A stretch of 32,104 nucleotides of DNA from NCBI GenBank assembly GCA_011322625.1, contig DRMH01000101.1, forward strand, positions 1 to 32,104, in the 5' to 3' direction. The notes below the pieces were generated by a model. It had not been told where the DNA came from, searched no databases, and saw nothing but the letters and a program-made list of their open reading frames with translations. Shown piece by piece: positions 32,095-32,104 of the stretch. The translations under genes were made by a program, and so were the position numbers. This DNA is from Thermosulfurimonas dismutans. Lineage in GTDB: Bacteria; Desulfobacterota; Thermodesulfobacteria; Thermodesulfobacteriales; Thermodesulfobacteriaceae. Each line of letters starts with the position of its first letter. Positions within the stretch are counted from its first letter, which is position 1.

Positions 32095-32104
32095 GATACG
32101 GTAT

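Overview
The window looks like a chromosomal segment of a sulfur-metabolising, flagellated, probably thermophilic bacterium of the Thermodesulfobacteriota type (Thermosulfurimonas/Thermodesulfatator-like). This is inferred from a complete dsrMKJOP membrane complex with a dsrN-like amidase, a DUF763 protein (a family I associate with archaea and thermophilic bacteria), GC-rich compact coding, and the fliA-cheY-DUF2802 order at the end of the flagellar export genes. No 16S or other species marker is present. I see no tRNA, rRNA, CRISPR array or insertion sequence, and no gene-free stretch longer than about 140 bases.

Region 1 (1-8163), sulfur energy metabolism. After the 3' part of a DUF763 gene comes an RsbRD-N-like gene and then dsrM, dsrK, dsrJ, dsrO and dsrP on the + strand, closed by a strong hairpin terminator (6441-6480). 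DsrMKJOP is the transmembrane complex that links the menaquinone pool and periplasm to cytoplasmic sulfite reduction through DsrC. A second unit follows: a CbiA/DsrN amidotransferase (probably making the siroamide of sulfite reductase) and a ferredoxin with an Asp replacing one cluster cysteine, ended by another hairpin (8175-8198). dsrAB and dsrC are not in the window.

Region 2 (8205-10253), small accessory genes. An orphan protein with a C-terminal J domain is followed by a divergent pair: a macrodomain hydrolase (-) and an O6-alkylguanine-DNA alkyltransferase (+), sharing a 40-base intergenic promoter region.

Region 3 (10395-28893), a motility super-operon. Twenty-three + strand genes run with no gap larger than 21 bases: fliL-M-N-O-P-Q-R, flhB, flhA, flhF, flhG, fliA, cheY, a FliL-like membrane protein, a tiny basic protein, a DUF2802 protein, a FliK-like protein, a second cheY, cheB, cheR, cheA, a DnaJ-like gene and cheW. 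The only clear promoter is a sigma-54 type site at 10352-10367. It encodes flagellar type III export, the switch, the number/position regulators, the flagellar sigma factor and a chemotaxis core. CheA is unusual: it has no recognisable P2 domain, carries two CheW-like modules, and ends in a receiver domain. The DnaJ-like gene locked between cheA and cheW is the least expected member.

Region 4 (28878-32104). An HNH endonuclease (-) and the YchF ATPase (+) diverge from a short region with an 8-bp inverted repeat. A minus-strand unit aroK-mntA-hepT then couples shikimate kinase to an MNT/HEPN type VII toxin-antitoxin pair through overlapping reading frames. All three convergent gene pairs in the window overlap at their stop codons, with no terminator between them.
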